From the NCBI GenBank assembly GCA_026261815.1, contig JAMPIT010000437.1:5406001-5470000 (forward strand): a stretch of DNA of 64,000 nucleotides. The letters are read 5' to 3'. The stretch comes from Monarcha castaneiventris obscurior. Taxonomy: Eukaryota > Chordata > Aves > Passeriformes > Monarchidae. The translations under genes and the position numbers were made by a program. Below, one piece after another: positions 24,501 to 37,715 of this stretch; position 1 is the first letter of the stretch, and each line of letters opens with the position of its first letter. The notes beneath the pieces are model-generated. The model was not told the origin of the DNA. It saw only the letters and a program-made list of their open reading frames with translations, and made no database searches.

Positions 24501-26705
24501 AATTTTCAATGGGTATAGAAGAAAAGGAAGTTCAGCTTGAATAATTAGGCTATATGGCCCCAAAAAGAAGTAAGCAAGCAGAAATGAGGAGCAATATGCA
24601 TAAATTGGAGGACTATTTAGACTTTTTGAGATGGTTTTGGGCACCATGAGCTGTCAAGTTAGGTCACCATATGGATTGTACATCCTATTCCTCTGAACAG
24701 AATAAGGCAAATCCCTACCCAACTAGCTATGTTTATTAATTTGGGTTTGCAGGCTGGCACAAATTCAATTCTGAATAAGTCTTTTCGTGACTTTATGCTC
24801 CTGATGCACTTCAGGGTGTCCTGTGTTGATACATAAGAGTTCCTCATGGCACTCTTGTAGAATTTTTCACTAACTTTTTTAGTGGAATAATTTTGCTATC
24901 CAGAGCAGCCTGTCTGTAACTTCCCCAATTTGTTTGTGGCTTGTGTGACTCAAATGTTGGCCTCTTGTCACTTCTTCCAACTGTAAAGAACAGGATTTTA
25001 TCAATACCGTGTAGAGAGGGAAAATGCATTTGGTGACATCCATCCAGTTTTTGGTAGTGTCTCTGTGTCGTGGAACAAATGAATTGTTGTCATCTAATTA
25101 TTAACCAATGCATTTAAGCATTAGCTGATGGTTTGTTGGTGCAGGATTTGTTTTACTCAGCTTAGTTAACCTCTCCTGTAGCTCTGTGTGCAGCTGTACA
25201 CACAGGGGCTTCCATCAGCTCTAGCAAGGGTGCACGCCCTTGTCAAGTGCTTAAAAAGCTTTTCCTTTTCACTTGCTGATGGAAGTGTTATGAATTTGGG
25301 ATTGGATCAAAAAGTTACAAGTCAAGATCCTTTATGTTCTAGTTTTTCAATAATTTATAGCATTGCTCTCTTCTTTTGCCTTCATTTTCCTATTTAAAGG
25401 ATTGGAAACTCTGAATACAATTAAGTGAGATTTTTTCCCCTCTGAATTTTTATTGAAATACCTAACAAACCTACAGTCATAACATTCCACCTGTAGTACT
25501 GCAAGGAGGTGCTTTAAAAAAAAAAATGTGCTTAGATCTGGTATTTGATAATCTTTATGAAAAGTCACCAGCAAGACTGCTGAATATAGAATAGAATTAA
25601 AGGGCCTAGGATTGCTTACAAATGAAGAATATAAAGTGTTACAGTTAAACTTTTTTCTTCTTTCCTTCAACACATTTATGTTAGCAAGGTCCCCTTGAAA
25701 TTCATTCATGTTTCCATCCTTGAAAAACTTGTACACAGTACAATGAGTCCATTTAGTAATTGAATAGCCCAGCTATGCACATTATTTCTTATATTCTTAC
25801 TTCATAAACTGTTCTTTCCATTTTCATAATTACTTCTTTTGCAGTTCTCCTTTTGCCTTACCATTTTCTAGTCTCTTCCTTGTATATACATGGCTGGATA
25901 TAAGTGTATTCTTTGTGTTGCAATTATGCTGCTGCACCCTGTAAAGAGGAAACAGTACTTTTAATGTGTCATGTGCTGCTGCATCTTTCCAGCAATCATT
26001 TGGAAAGGAAAGATGCTCATCTGTAGTTACAGAATATCATTATGGACAGTTTGGACTTGCAGTATGTATCTTCTTCCCAAGTGGGAAAACTATCTTCACT
26101 TATTTTTCTATGCCTGTTTTAAAAAAGTGAGGCAATTACAATGAATAATTGTAAAGCTTAATAGAATAGGAGTATCTCCAGGCTCAATGGGTAAATAGTC
26201 CTTTTCTTTTTTCTTGGGTTTTGGTTTTTTGTTCTTGTTTAATATGTAAACAGGTAGGAGACATCCTGCAGCTGTTTTTGATAGCTTTTGGTGTCACCAA
26301 GGAAATATCAACATTTTTATGATATGTGACCTATATACAGTGAAAAGGTGACATTTCAGCTCTTCTGCCTGGAAAGTCTGAGTTGTGTGACAGCTATACC
26401 TTAAAAATCCAATGAATAATTCCCATAAAAAGTATTTATGGGTAGTTAGCCATTGTGAAACTCAGTCAAATATTAGAACAACAAAAAGGCCCCCAAAACT
26501 ATATTTATTGTCATATAGAACTTCAAGTAATTATGCTCTACTTATGTATACTGTCTACACTATCACTGCCACAAAGTCCAAAGTATCAGGGTCGCCAGCA
26601 CTGCCCCTTAAAGAAACCAGCCTGTCACATATACACCTATTATTCTTTTAAGTACGTTCTTTGACTTGAGTGTATTTTTCTGAGGTCTGTTGTAGTATCT
26701 TTTGG

Positions 26706-26719
26706 TCAGTAGATGGTGC
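26706..26719 (+). promoter_or_regulatory. Weak CTCF-like motif
   Basis: TCAGTAGATGGTGC matches the CTCF core CCASYAGRKGGCRS at 12 of 14 positions. Such words occur by chance, so confidence is low. Confidence 0.15.
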
Positions 26720-27199
26720 AGCAGGTTATAAACGTTGATTTTCCTATATGACATCATTTTGACCAGTACTTGGGTCAATAATGTAAAGTTATTTTTAGGA
26801 CATGTTTAATTTATATTAGTAAATTCAGATCAAATTAATTAGGCTTTAAGTATGATTATGTATTTTTAAATTTCATAAATAATGCCTAAGAGTGGTGTTG
26901 GACACAAATTAGCAAATATACAGTGTCATAAGAAAACATGGATAAAGTGACTGAGGATGTTCAATAAAGTGGATAGATACCACTTTATTGATATACAGAC
27001 AATAGATTTGTTGAATTTCTCTGGAGACCCATTCTTGTAAAAGCAACTTGGATTAGAAACCATTGCTATTGGCATGAATTGTATCAAGCTCTGCAGGGAG
27101 TTATACCAAAATGACTCCAGTTTATTTCCTCCTATATACACAGCACTGTCAGTGACATACACTGGTGAGCCTTGAAAGGAAAGGAAGTTAGTTAATCTG

Positions 27200-27238
27200 T
27201 TAGATAACACCAACCCAAGCCATCCTATGATTCTGTGT
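27200..27238 (+). mobile_element. CR1 LINE, extreme 3' tail
   Basis: CCAACCCAAGCCATCCTATG at 27210-27229, followed by ATTCTGTG, matches the terminal segment of CR1 elements (CCAACCCAAACCATTCTATGATTCTATG). About 10 preceding bases fit loosely. It is either a very short 5'-truncated insertion or the surviving end of a decayed copy. Confidence 0.5.
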
Positions 27239-28529
27239 TCAAGAGCACTGTAGTGAGATGCTGCTGCTTGATTGAATCTTAAATTACATGAAAAGGCCCT
27301 TATGGTGTACTCAAGCATGAACTCAAGAACTTGCAAGTCAGTTTGCTATTTAAGAATCAAACACATCATTTAGAATCTGCTGAAGTTCAGTGTCTCTGCC
27401 TCGTTAATTAAAGCTTTGTTCTCCATCAGCCACATCTGTACTGAGCCAGCTTTTCATCTCCTCGAGTGCAGGGGAGCAGTGCTGCCTGTAAGATGTGTGA
27501 GGTACTCAGCGGAGTTAGAATTTTCTTTATTTGAGCTGTCACAGGCTGTGATGTGACACCAGGACAGCTTTAGCTGTAGACACCACTGTAGGATGTGGAG
27601 GCATTTGTTTTCCTCTGCAGAGAGGTAGACAGGGAGATGGAACACGACTTGGCAGAGGACTTTCTTTTTTGTAATAGTTTTTGGCTCAGAGGAAGCTTTT
27701 TTGCTAGACAGATTTGCATGATAGACCTTTAGGCCAAGAAAAATAATTGTTTCTGTGTAACATCTGAAATACCAGTTGATACAATCAAGCCAAGAATTCA
27801 TTGTGCCACGTGCTGCATGTTCCATGTGGTCAATGTAAAGCACAGAGCTTTGAAAATCACCTGAAAGCATCATGTAGTCCAGACTTGCCTTCTTTAAATA
27901 CTGTAGGAATAAGGTGTGTATCAGTAAACCTGCCTGTTGTATGCTGCACGTGTTTCTGAACCAATATTTTTCCTGTAATACAATACAGTTACAAATTCTC
28001 CTCTGACAGATTTCTGAATTGCTTATTAGTTAAATGGCTTATGGTTAGTGAAACACACAATTAAAAAATTGAATCTGTGTGAGCTAAAGCTTTGCTTCAT
28101 CAATTTTTCTAGCTTTCTGAATGAAAATTTATGAACTTATTGATGATTTATTGTCTTTTCCCTTCACCTACTCAATTTTGTGCCAGATGACCATTGTAGA
28201 AATCACCAGATCAAGTTTGTATTGAAATGAACCTCAATTTTTTAAATGATTCCTGTGAAATTGTACCAGTTCTAAACTACAGAAATGTGAGGTCTATTAC
28301 TGCCTCGCCCCTTTTAAGAAAAGGAAAATTACAGGTGACTTTACATCTCTTTTTTGATGTTGGGGAATAATCAAAATTTAAAGCACCAAGGTCAAATGTC
28401 CTTTCCTGAGTGGCTCAGTTACTGCTCAGTTTGATGGCACTAGAGGAATGCAGCCTGAGCTGCAAAATTGCTGGGGTTTCATTATATAACTACAGCATAT
28501 TAACAGGAAACCATTAAATTTGATTTATG

Positions 28530-28585
28530 TGTGAATAGCCCAATTGGTAGGCACGTTGGCTCCATTGTGTGAGGGATCAAATAAA
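28530..28585 (+). other. Degenerate tRNA-like segment
   Basis: TAGCCCAATTGG at 28536-28547 fits the polymerase III A-box consensus TRGYNNANNNGG and is followed by GTAGGCACG, as in the D-arm of a tRNA. A poor B-box, GGATCAAATAA, begins at about 28574 and has four mismatches, and the spacing is about 7 bases shorter than in a tRNA. No acceptor stem forms. It could be a decayed tRNA pseudogene, the head of an old tRNA-derived SINE, or chance. Confidence 0.2.
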
Positions 28586-31500
28586 TGTAATACTTTCCCA
28601 TTATTATTCACTGAATAGCTTTTATTTTTTTATTAAGTTTGGGTTAGAATGTGCGTGGTTATGTTGTCAATGTGACATGTCTGTTTCCTTAAAAGTTGAG
28701 TCTATACTGAAAAAAATGTGCTGTACCTTTTTATTATTTCAATTTTAGCCATTTAATTTTTTTTTTCTCTTGCACATACTCTGTATATTTGCATTCTGCT
28801 GATCAGTTTGCATATTTGCAATTTTGATCTAATGAATTGTGTGGTGGTTGAGGCATACAAGTCTTTGGTAAGTACTTTCACAACTCTCTAAATGTGCTCT
28901 TAGAAATTGTGGAAATATGTCAGCTTCCAAGTAGAGAAAGATACGTGAATGAGAATTGTAGCACCAGTTTGAAATTTTCTCAACAAAATGCCAGAGAGTC
29001 ATCACTGGTCTCACATTCTGTGTCACAGCCCATTTTAGAAGTAAAAGTTCTAAATTACCTTTTTTTCAATTTATGCCAATTTACTCTGCCTTTGTCCCAT
29101 TTCATACTCTATAATTTACACCAACATTTGCCATCTCTGTTTCTGATCCAGGGCCTTTGCTCAATATACTTACACTGAGTAAACGAAACAACCTCTGAGT
29201 TGTGCTTTTTTCTTTGGTGGGTTGGCAGGAGAATTCTCTGTAGCATTAACTGAATGACTTTCTTTGGCAAGGTGTTTGCAGCAGTTATTAATCTTGTTTT
29301 GTTGTCATTGTCATCTCAGGCTCCTGACATAAATTACTGTGTTTTCATTCCCTTGAAGAAAAGCATGGGAATATATTGTAAGGAATGCAGTTTTTGAAAG
29401 GGTCTTACCCACTTGAAAATATGTTCAGATTTCTAGCCGAAGGTTAGCACAATCAAACAAAATATTGGTTTTAAAAACCAGCGATGCTGTGTTCTGGAGA
29501 CTGTAGGTGTACTGTGGGTAAGACTTGGCACTAACCAGTGGAGGCACAGAGACCTGGCACAGGTCATCACCACACAGCTCTGCTTAAGCATCCTCCCCTT
29601 ACTGCTCATGCTGCTTCTCCTGGTTTTGCTGGTTTTGTGTGGGAAGTTTCAGGCAGAAACCTCTCCTCTGGCCTTGGCTGAATTGCTGTTCCTGGCCTCA
29701 CACCAGATGCTGATGCTGGTCCAGGTCTAGCAGACGTGAAGGTTGTTATGATCCTTCTGCCTGGCAGATGTACCCCCTTCTCAACATCTAGTAACAATTC
29801 CTCATTAGCATTTTAGCAGAGCTCAAGCTGGAAATGTGAAGTAGCATTCTCACAGAGAGCGGTACTAAAAAAAAATATCATGTTCATTCTCCTTCAGCTC
29901 TGGAAATAACAGTGTAGACACATAATCCAACATTGCTTAAAATAAGTGTAAAAATCTTGAGAGGCTTCATATCTATAATCAAATCTGCAGGCTGTTTCTT
30001 CATAATTATCTGGTATTTTACTAGTTTCTGATGCTGTATATGCTACATCTGAATATATATGTTCTTGAGCCATCTTGCATAGATAATAGAATTTGATATG
30101 AATAGATTTCTCTTTACATTTACAGTCTTGTTAGAAAATTCTACTGGTAGTTGATACATATATTACTTTACATTTTAAAGACCATTTCAATGAATAAGCC
30201 CTTTTGAAGGATCAGAAAATTGGCATATGTGCTTTTCCTCACGTTATATTTCCTTGCAGAGCATGGAAGGAATGGAACTAGGAAAAGAGAAAGATCATCA
30301 CTAGGGAGAAAACTAAAATAACCAGAAAAACAGACACTTGCAATCCTCAATGCATTTATCATTTTCAGTATTTCATATCCTCTATCACAAAATAGCCAAC
30401 AGGTTGACTTAAAGCCATGTTTATATTCATTGATTGGAGGATATTTGAGAGCATTTGTAAAGGTAAAACTATGGTGAGGTTTCTTGATGCACGAGGGCCA
30501 TTATATCTTTGACCAAAGATTTACAGTTTGTGCGGTTTTGTTCCTTTGTTTGTGGGGTTATTTTGCTAAGTGTGGTCAGAGTTTGCTCTCAGCAAATGAG
30601 CCAAGGGACATTCCATAGGTCTGTGCTCCTATTTAAAGGTCTCCATGACTAGGCAGGAATAAAATTTTGAAATGTGAGCAGTCACTGCTGTCTACCTGTA
30701 TGAAAGAAACCCTCTATTATAGTTGTCTGAGCCAGTAATCTTTAAATCATTTTGGTCCTTCCTTTTCCCTAACAAGCACAAAGGGAAAAGACAGCAGAAA
30801 TTCCAAATGGCAGGAAAAAAAAGAGCATTGAGCACATATTACATTAACTCCAACATTTGATGGGTCTTCAAGATATAATATTTTGGCAATATTTTATTGT
30901 CTCATGACTGCCAAAATGTTTTGGCCTCTTCATGGTCACTGCCAATAAAAACAACAGAAGTTCAATCAAATACTCTTCACGTTCTTTAATTGGGCTAAGA
31001 AATAAAATCCTCATAGCTTTGATTGCTTCCACTTTCTTTTTGTTGCTGTGGTTTCTGTTGGAGTCTGGTCAGTGAGGGAAGCGATGATGGGTAAAGGATG
31101 CCTTCTGAACCTCAGCCAGGCACATTACCCAAAATATTTTGATCTTCCAATAAGCCTTAAACTAAAGCCAAGATTCAAACGAGTAAATTCGCGTTGCCTT
31201 CAGGAAAATTAGCACATGCATTCTGCAGGTTTCATTCCAAGTGATTTCTTTGGCATTCTTCTGGCACAGAGCTCCTGCAGTTAACCCTGGTACAATCTAC
31301 CCTTGGAACCAAATAAAGGTTTTCAGGTACCCTTTTTTACTGATCAAGTCAATTAGCAATTTTATCATTCAAAATTGTCTTTATTTCTGATTCTCTCTGT
31401 AAATAACTGTGCATGAAGCAAAATTTACATGTTTTTATATTTGTACCAAACTTTAAGGATTTTAGTGAGGAAACAAAAAAAAAAGGTTGGCTCCAGTTTG

Positions 31501-31799
31501 TTCAAACCACTTCTGGTATCTGCTGTAAAAGAAAAGTAGACCAAACAGATTTTTTTATATCTCTTTTACAGGATGATAAATTGTATAAATCAATTTTTAC
31601 CTTTGCAGACTGCTTAAAAACAGCCCCTCCCCTTCAATCTGTCTGATGAGGTAGTTAATACTGTAATTCTGATTAATTCTTTCAATGTAGATAATCATTT
31701 CATAGTATATGAATATCGTAGTATATTCTTAAAGTTGCAATTAGATCTGCTTTAACAAGGAAATCTAATACAGTGTCTATTTGAGGAAATCCATACAAA

Positions 31800-31985
31800 C
31801 CTGTAAAGGATTCATTTTTCATTAGCATCCATGCCACATTCTGACATAAATGCTAATTGGAATGCTTCAGCTGATTTTAAGTGACCGTGAATATGCTACA
31901 CAGTAGAGTGGCTTTCACCTTAATTTTTGTGGTCAAATTAAATTTGTTGCTATTGAAGCTCTGCTCCCCCATCCAATCACTGCTT
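31800..31985. promoter_or_regulatory. Candidate conserved block
   Basis: Repeat-free sequence with TTCATTAGCATCC near 31818, ATAAATGCTAATTGGAATGC near 31846, TTTTAAGTGACCG near 31874 (an NKX-type AAGTG word) and GGTCAAATTAAATTTG near 31931. The spacing of TAAT words resembles developmental enhancers. The call is inferred from motifs alone. Confidence 0.3.
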
Positions 31986-32154
31986 GAGCCTGATTCCATG
32001 GGGCAGAAAAAACAGCTGCAGAAATCTGGGTAGGAAAATGGATTCAGATGTGGTGACTTGGAAGTAGCATCTTAGTTTGTGCAGGGAGTTGGAGTTCCAT
32101 TGAAATGATAAAAGGATTGGTAATTTATGCAATAGCTTTAATTATTGAAAAAAA

Positions 32155-32292
32155 GAGCCAGATTCACTGCTGCCTGAGCATCTAACTGTGCAGGAGCTTG
32201 GATTTTCATAAGGCACATAACCAAGTTAGGGACCTAATTCCCTATAAAATCAATGTCTGTAACCTGTTCAGCTGCCTTTTAGGCATCCCAGT
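32155..32292. repeat. Ancient amniote interspersed repeat relic
   Basis: Words such as GCCAGATTCACTG, TTAGGGACCTAATTCCCTATA followed by AAATCAATG, and CTTTTAGGCATCCCAG resemble the TTAGGGACCTAA/AAATCAATGG/TTAGGC words common to very old interspersed repeats of turtles, crocodilians and birds. Divergence is high and the ends are vague. The exact family cannot be named by eye. Confidence 0.35.
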
Positions 32293-33165
32293 TCCTTCCT
32301 GTTTACCTTTGAAGCTGCTGTTGGGGTCCAAATCCTGTAATGCAGTTAAGGAAACTGTGGAAGGTGTCTGTTCATGATGGTAAAGGACTTGGATTGTTTT
32401 TCCAGATCAGCTGCAAAAGGCTCCATTGTGCCAAAGCAAACAGATCAGTCACAGTTTCCTGATTTTTATATGCTGCACAGCACAAAAGATGGTGTGCACT
32501 TCATGCTGCAAAGGAGCCCAGTTCGATAAAAATTGTATCAGTTTAATCAATAGTAATGTTTTCTCTGACTAAAACATGCTCATAAGTGTTATAGCAAAGT
32601 TTCTACCTTTTAAGAGCTTGTTGGCCTCGTGTATATTTAAGTATCTCTTGCCTCTTGCCTGTCTGTATAGACATACCATGGACTGTTCCTGGAAAAACCA
32701 CTATATAAAGATGCAGTTTCTGGGAACAGGGTTACAGAGCTGGTAATGTTGATTGGTGACTAATTAGTGTCATTCCCAGAAGTATTATCTCCGGAAGAAT
32801 TTCCGAGAAGGGACTGACAACCTGGTGTGTGTTGGTATATGGCTAAGTCATGCTGATGTTTTGCTACCCCGACCATAATTCAAAGTTAAGGCTGTGACAA
32901 ATGGCAGTCATGAATTTGTATTTTTTTCCTAGCCATAATTAGCTAAAGCATAGCACTGTTCCCTTCATTTCATCCCTTTATCATATTTTGTGCTTTTGTT
33001 ACAGGAAAAACACCAAGAAGCAGAGAACTGATGGCTTTAGTTGGCTGTCCCTGCATTACTTCTGTGCATGCAGAATTAGGAGCTATTAAATAGGCCATGG
33101 ACATTTGCGTGCCTAATTTACAAAAATACCTACTTTTACATGGGAGGACTGGTCTTGTGACGACT

Positions 33166-33202
33166 CTAATGAGTCCATGATGGATGAAAATATCTTAAGA
33201 TA
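33166..33202 (+). other. Hammerhead-ribozyme-like core, degenerate
   Basis: CTAATGA (33166-33172), GTCC (33173-33176), loop ATGAT, GGAT (33182-33185) and GAAA (33186-33189) follow the order of a hammerhead core CUGAUGA, stem II, GAAA. Stem II can form four pairs including one G-U wobble. The invariant G5 is replaced by A, and no U16.1-H17 cleavage site paired with A15.1 is present. The following TATCTTAAGATA (33191-33202) is a 12-bp palindrome that could fold as stem III but in the wrong register. If real it would be an inactive relic. Chance is quite possible. Confidence 0.15.
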
Positions 33203-34733
33203 ACTACTGGAAGAATCTAAGCAAATAAAATGTAAAGAATAAATATCAAAAGGTCAGGCAAGCAAAACCAACATGGCTAAGGGAAGCAACAGTAATGAAT
33301 TATGTTCCAAAATACAGGATAATTCCAAGTTGATTGGAAAAGAAAATCCAGAAGGTAGTCTGGATTTTGTCAGAGTTAATGTTCCTTAGTTAAAAAGTTT
33401 CAGGAACATTGCTGCCAGTGGCAATTGTGAGTTGTATGTTCTTGTCTGGATACCTGGACAAACTACCTTGGAATAAGATTGGATGATACCTGAATCTATT
33501 TTTGCCTTATTCAAAATCTTCTCCTGTAGGGTGGCATGTAATTTAAGCTCATAGTCTTCATTTGAAGGTTCTGTTGATACATCTATGCTAACATAGCTTT
33601 ATTTCCAAAACATCTGTTGTTCTTCTGCTCTTCCCTAAGGACTTTTGATGATGTGGCCATTTGGATCAGCTGCGGATATAATTTATTTATCTGCTTGCTT
33701 ATTGGCAAGACTTTAAAATGAGCAAGTCCAGATAGATTGGATACAATTTACACAGCCCAGAGCCAACTCCCCTTCCCTTCCCCAAGTAAATTTTCTAGGA
33801 TAGCTTAACATGTTTAGACGACTGGGATAAAATACAATGTTGAGTGTATTTTTCAAGTACCTCTATATTTAAACTCAGTGTTTTGGTATTTATATGACAA
33901 GGAAAAGTACCAGAGTCCAATATTGTTGTGAATGCACAGGTTTCAAGGGCATGGGATAATGATTCAGGGTTTCAGGGTATTAAATCTGGTTTTACCATTA
34001 GTTCATTGAATGGTATTTGGTTGAATAACTCATAATTTAATTTTGCCTCAGTATGCCTGAGAATTTAAAGGCTGAGAAGTTCATTGTATGCAAAGGTAAA
34101 TAGATCCTCAGCATCTTTGTATTTGTGTCCCTCACCTGAGGGTCTCTCTTACCACCAGCACCCTTGGCAGAGCACATCACAATCACAGAGGTTTTCCCTC
34201 TTGTAAGGACACAACTTGAGTGATGAGTTGACTTAGTCAAATTTTTGAGCAGGCAGCAATGGCACTGATACTTTTTTAAAAAATGTAGCTACCCTTCCGT
34301 TCCCAGCCATTTGCTGTGGAAAGCAATGAAATAAAACAGTAAAAATGGTTGTGGAGAATCAGCCTGGGCTGTCTGCAGCCTTTGCATTTAAATTGCCACG
34401 AGGCCTTCTGCAGTCTCCCCAGTTATCACTTCTGCACATGTTCAGCCTCTGCTGCCTGCCAGCAGCACTTCAGTAAGTTCTGCACAGGATTTTCTCCTGA
34501 ATCAATCCATTCTAAGCTGGTAGTAGAGCTACTGATGTATTTTAATGAATTCTGTTTCACATTTTCCCATTTATACTGCAGTTTATATACTGTCCTTAGA
34601 GATTTTGGTATTCATCTTATCTGGCTTTAGAAGAGTGCTGGAGAATCTGGTAAATGACAGCTGCTGTGTTTTTAAATTTTGCTGTAAGCTTTCAGCAAGA
34701 TAATGTTGGAAGAGTGGAGAGGTTTGGGGTTGA

Positions 34734-34800
34734 GTTTCTTTCTTTTTGCTTTGTTTCTTTTTTTCTGTCTTTTTTTTTTTTTTTGTCTTTTTATTTTTTA
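34734..34800 (+). repeat. Polypyrimidine (T/C-rich) tract
   Basis: A T-rich tract with interspersed C and single G residues, including T15 at 34770-34784. On the minus strand it is A-rich and gives a spurious Lys-rich open frame at 34583-34867, which is not a gene. Confidence 0.75.
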
Positions 34801-37619
34801 AGAACTGAAGCCTAGGACAAATTATGCTGTTGTTTAGCAGGTACCAACGTGTATAAATTTCTAGCAATGCTCAAACAAACAAGAAACATGCTTCATGTTA
34901 CATCAAGTGTAAAGGTTATTTTTCCAGTGAAATACTTGATTTTAGGATAAATGCAGTGGAGGTGGCACCATGACTCATGAAGTTTATAGTCTGCAGTGGT
35001 GCAGCCAACCAAGTTTTAAAATGACTTACCTTTCTTAGCTCCATCACTTACAGAAAAGCTCTTAGAACCTCATTCAGACCCCTGATTTTATTGCCAGCTG
35101 GTGTTTATTAAAGACTACTTATTCTTGTGCTTTAGTTTTTCACTTCCCCTGCTTGTATTTATTCCTTGCTTCCTGTCTTCAACACACAGTGTGTTATATT
35201 TATAAAAGAGGTCACTGGCAATTTTTAAGAAAATGTCCTGTATAGATTATGGAACAGATTGATAAACTGCAAATTGCAATAACAGCACAGGACCTCCAAA
35301 CAGGGAGAGTCTCCCTTGCAGTAACTGAATATTTGGTTATTTCACTCTGGAAAACAGAACCAGCAACACAATTAATATTGTAAAATCTTAGTGAAGCTTC
35401 TGACTTCAAATTTACCATGACATTATGCAGGAAACAGTGATGCACCACACTGCAAGGTCTAGATATGCTCTAATTCCTCTGTGGCACATATCCCAGCAAG
35501 AACCCTTCTGCTTCAGATCTGTGGCTTGACAGAGAACCGTGTCAATGCTGAAGCTTTTTCCTCATTTCTTTGTTTTCTTGCAGAAAAGCTTCTTGGTTTT
35601 ATATTTTCTTTGATTTGTTCAAGAAAAACAGTTTCCTTTTAAATTCTGCAGAAGGTCTCAGATGAGGGAATATTTTCCTTTATGGCTTTTGAATAACAAG
35701 TTTCCCTGGTATAACCCACAGAGAGCAGTCTTGTATCTGTGAACTCTCAAGTTCTCTCAGTAATTTGTGTTTCCCCACTCTTAAACCTTCCTCCTCCTAA
35801 GCTGTATGAGTGTCACACCTTTGCCCAGGCCAGGGGTAAACTTGGGGCTCCTGAGTTTGAAGTTTGAAAGACATAGCTAATAATTTCTTCACTTTTATTG
35901 CTCATTAGTTATTAAAATTGCTGGAACTACCTTTTTCTGTATGTATTTTCTCATCCTATGTCCAATCAGTGTAATTAAAACTGGGTCTCCTGAAAGGGGC
36001 ACGTGGGAGGATGTGATCAGTTTAAGAGCAAGAGAGAGATTGGAAATATCACCGTGGGTTTCTTTCAAATTAAAACACACAGGGTAAAAATCTGATTAGG
36101 AGCAAAATCTCAGCATTTCACATCTGGCCATCCCCATATTCAAGAAAAATTATATTCCTCAAAACCAAAATTTTAATAAAAATGTCTTCATTTTGGCTTA
36201 TGTTAAATATGAACTCTACTTATGTTGGTTGTTCTCCATTTATTATGACTCTAATTACATCTTTTTGAAGTTGATTTGCTACTTAGGAAAATATTGGATA
36301 GGCAGATTTGGAAACTGAAATAATTTCCATGTAAGAGATGGGCAATACAGGCAGAAGTGCTATTCCCACTGTTCTGAAAGGTGTTTCAAGAAGCATCAGT
36401 CCTTGCTGGTGAAGTGGTCTGGGTGTCTGTATCAATTTGGAATTTTGGTGATATTTGGTGACAATATCTGCTGCACCTGAATGGGCAATTCTTCATTGAC
36501 TATAAAATTAGTGGTATTCTATGTTTCATGTTCAAAGGTGTCTTTCTTCTCTGTAATAGCATAACAATAGAATTCTTTATTTTGGAGATGGTGCTTATTT
36601 CCCAGTGAGGCCGTGAAGTGGTGGGTTAGGGATTATTTCCTCTGAATCTCCTGGTTTTCAGTATTCCTCTTCCTGGTTTCCTGGTGTAGCAAAGTCTCAA
36701 ATATCCAGGGGAGTGCCTGGGGGGAAGGGGAGAGTAGCATGAGTAGTCAGGGATGAGCAAAAGGAAAATTTTGCATATTAAAATTATCTGTAATATATCA
36801 CCTTTGGAAAAAAAACCCAAAAAACCTGCAAGCATTTGGGGAAAAAAAAAAGCAGGCAAGTTTGTGAAGAGTAGAAATATCTTTAAATAGTAGCAAGGGG
36901 AACTGAACAGGGGAAAGCTGCATGTACATCCCATCCTCTGCAGCACCATGTAACTGCAGGGCTTTGAGAGAAAATATCTCAAAGTTTATCCTAGATATTT
37001 ACTATAAAAGCTGAAAATTACTTGCTTATTTTAACAAAAAGCTTCATCTTAGAAGCTCATGGTTGAAGGATCAAAGCAATCTCTTTGCTTTTCTTTTACC
37101 CAGAATATCTGCTGGTTTTGTTCTCCTGTACACGTCTCCATGTACAGTCACAACTTGAGATGCTCTTAAAGCACAGTTTTTGGAATTTGTCTCTGGTTTT
37201 GTGGTGGAATCAGTACTCTTCTTGTACCTGGATTACTCCAGGAACGGACAAAGATAAAATGACAAAGTACAGTTTGAGCTTTCTTTTTTCCCCTAATGAA
37301 AAGAATAGAGAATAATGAATCATTTCATGATAAACATCTTCTGGAAATCAGTTTTTAGTCTTGTTGGCCTCCTTCTTATAAGACAAGCTAGGATTTGCAG
37401 TTTGCTTCACAGCCATACAGATATTTTAAAGGAAACTATTCTGGGATGAACAATTTTACTCCCCTTATATGATTTAGTGTATTTAATGAAACTGCATCTT
37501 TTTTTTGTCCCTTCCTGAGATGGATCATTATCACAGCTGGAGGCTCATTGGCATTCCCAGCAGCCATGTCATCCCAGACATATCCTGGCCTGTGCCATTG
37601 CTGTGACTATTGTATGAGC

Positions 37620-37715
37620 AAATATTTAGTGTATTATATATTACAATTTAATTTTTTATACTGCATATTATTATATTATATTTTTAATTTTATATTTCAT
37701 ACTATAAATGCTAGC
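37620..37715. repeat. AT-rich low-complexity stretch
   Basis: Nearly pure A/T DNA with TATTATATATTACAATTTAA, ATTATATTATATTTTTAATT and similar words. It is low-complexity DNA, possibly easily unwound or scaffold-attached. No function is shown by sequence. Confidence 0.7.

Larger units (their letters stand above)
19650..27199. other. Gene-free DNA with simple repeats
   Basis: No gene is recognisable. All open frames are under 130 codons and most overlap frames on the other strand (for example 21130-21486 minus against 21134-21352 plus). T15 lies at 24413-24427. A short direct repeat GTATTACA...GTATTACA lies near 22721-22740. The GC-richer 23020-23110 interval has no protein similarity that I can see. 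A CTCF-like word lies at 26706-26719. Confidence 0.65.
27240..32150. other. Gene-free DNA
   Basis: No gene is recognisable. Open frame 27454-27873 minus (139 codons) and 26926-27336 minus (136 codons) are long for the window but have no recognisable motif, splice context or codon pattern. A degenerate tRNA-like promoter lies near 28536. Sequence at 29050-29160 has faint similarity to old amniote repeats (TTTACACCAAC) but is too short to call. Confidence 0.6.

Noticed and set aside
27454..27873. 139-codon minus-strand open frame
   Set aside because: No known motif or plausible exon structure. Treated as chance.
32690..32880. TATATAAAG as a promoter TATA box
   Set aside because: No initiator, CpG enrichment or downstream exon is recognisable.
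34583..34867. Lys-rich 94-codon minus-strand open frame
   Set aside because: It is a translation of the T/C-rich tract at 34734-34800.
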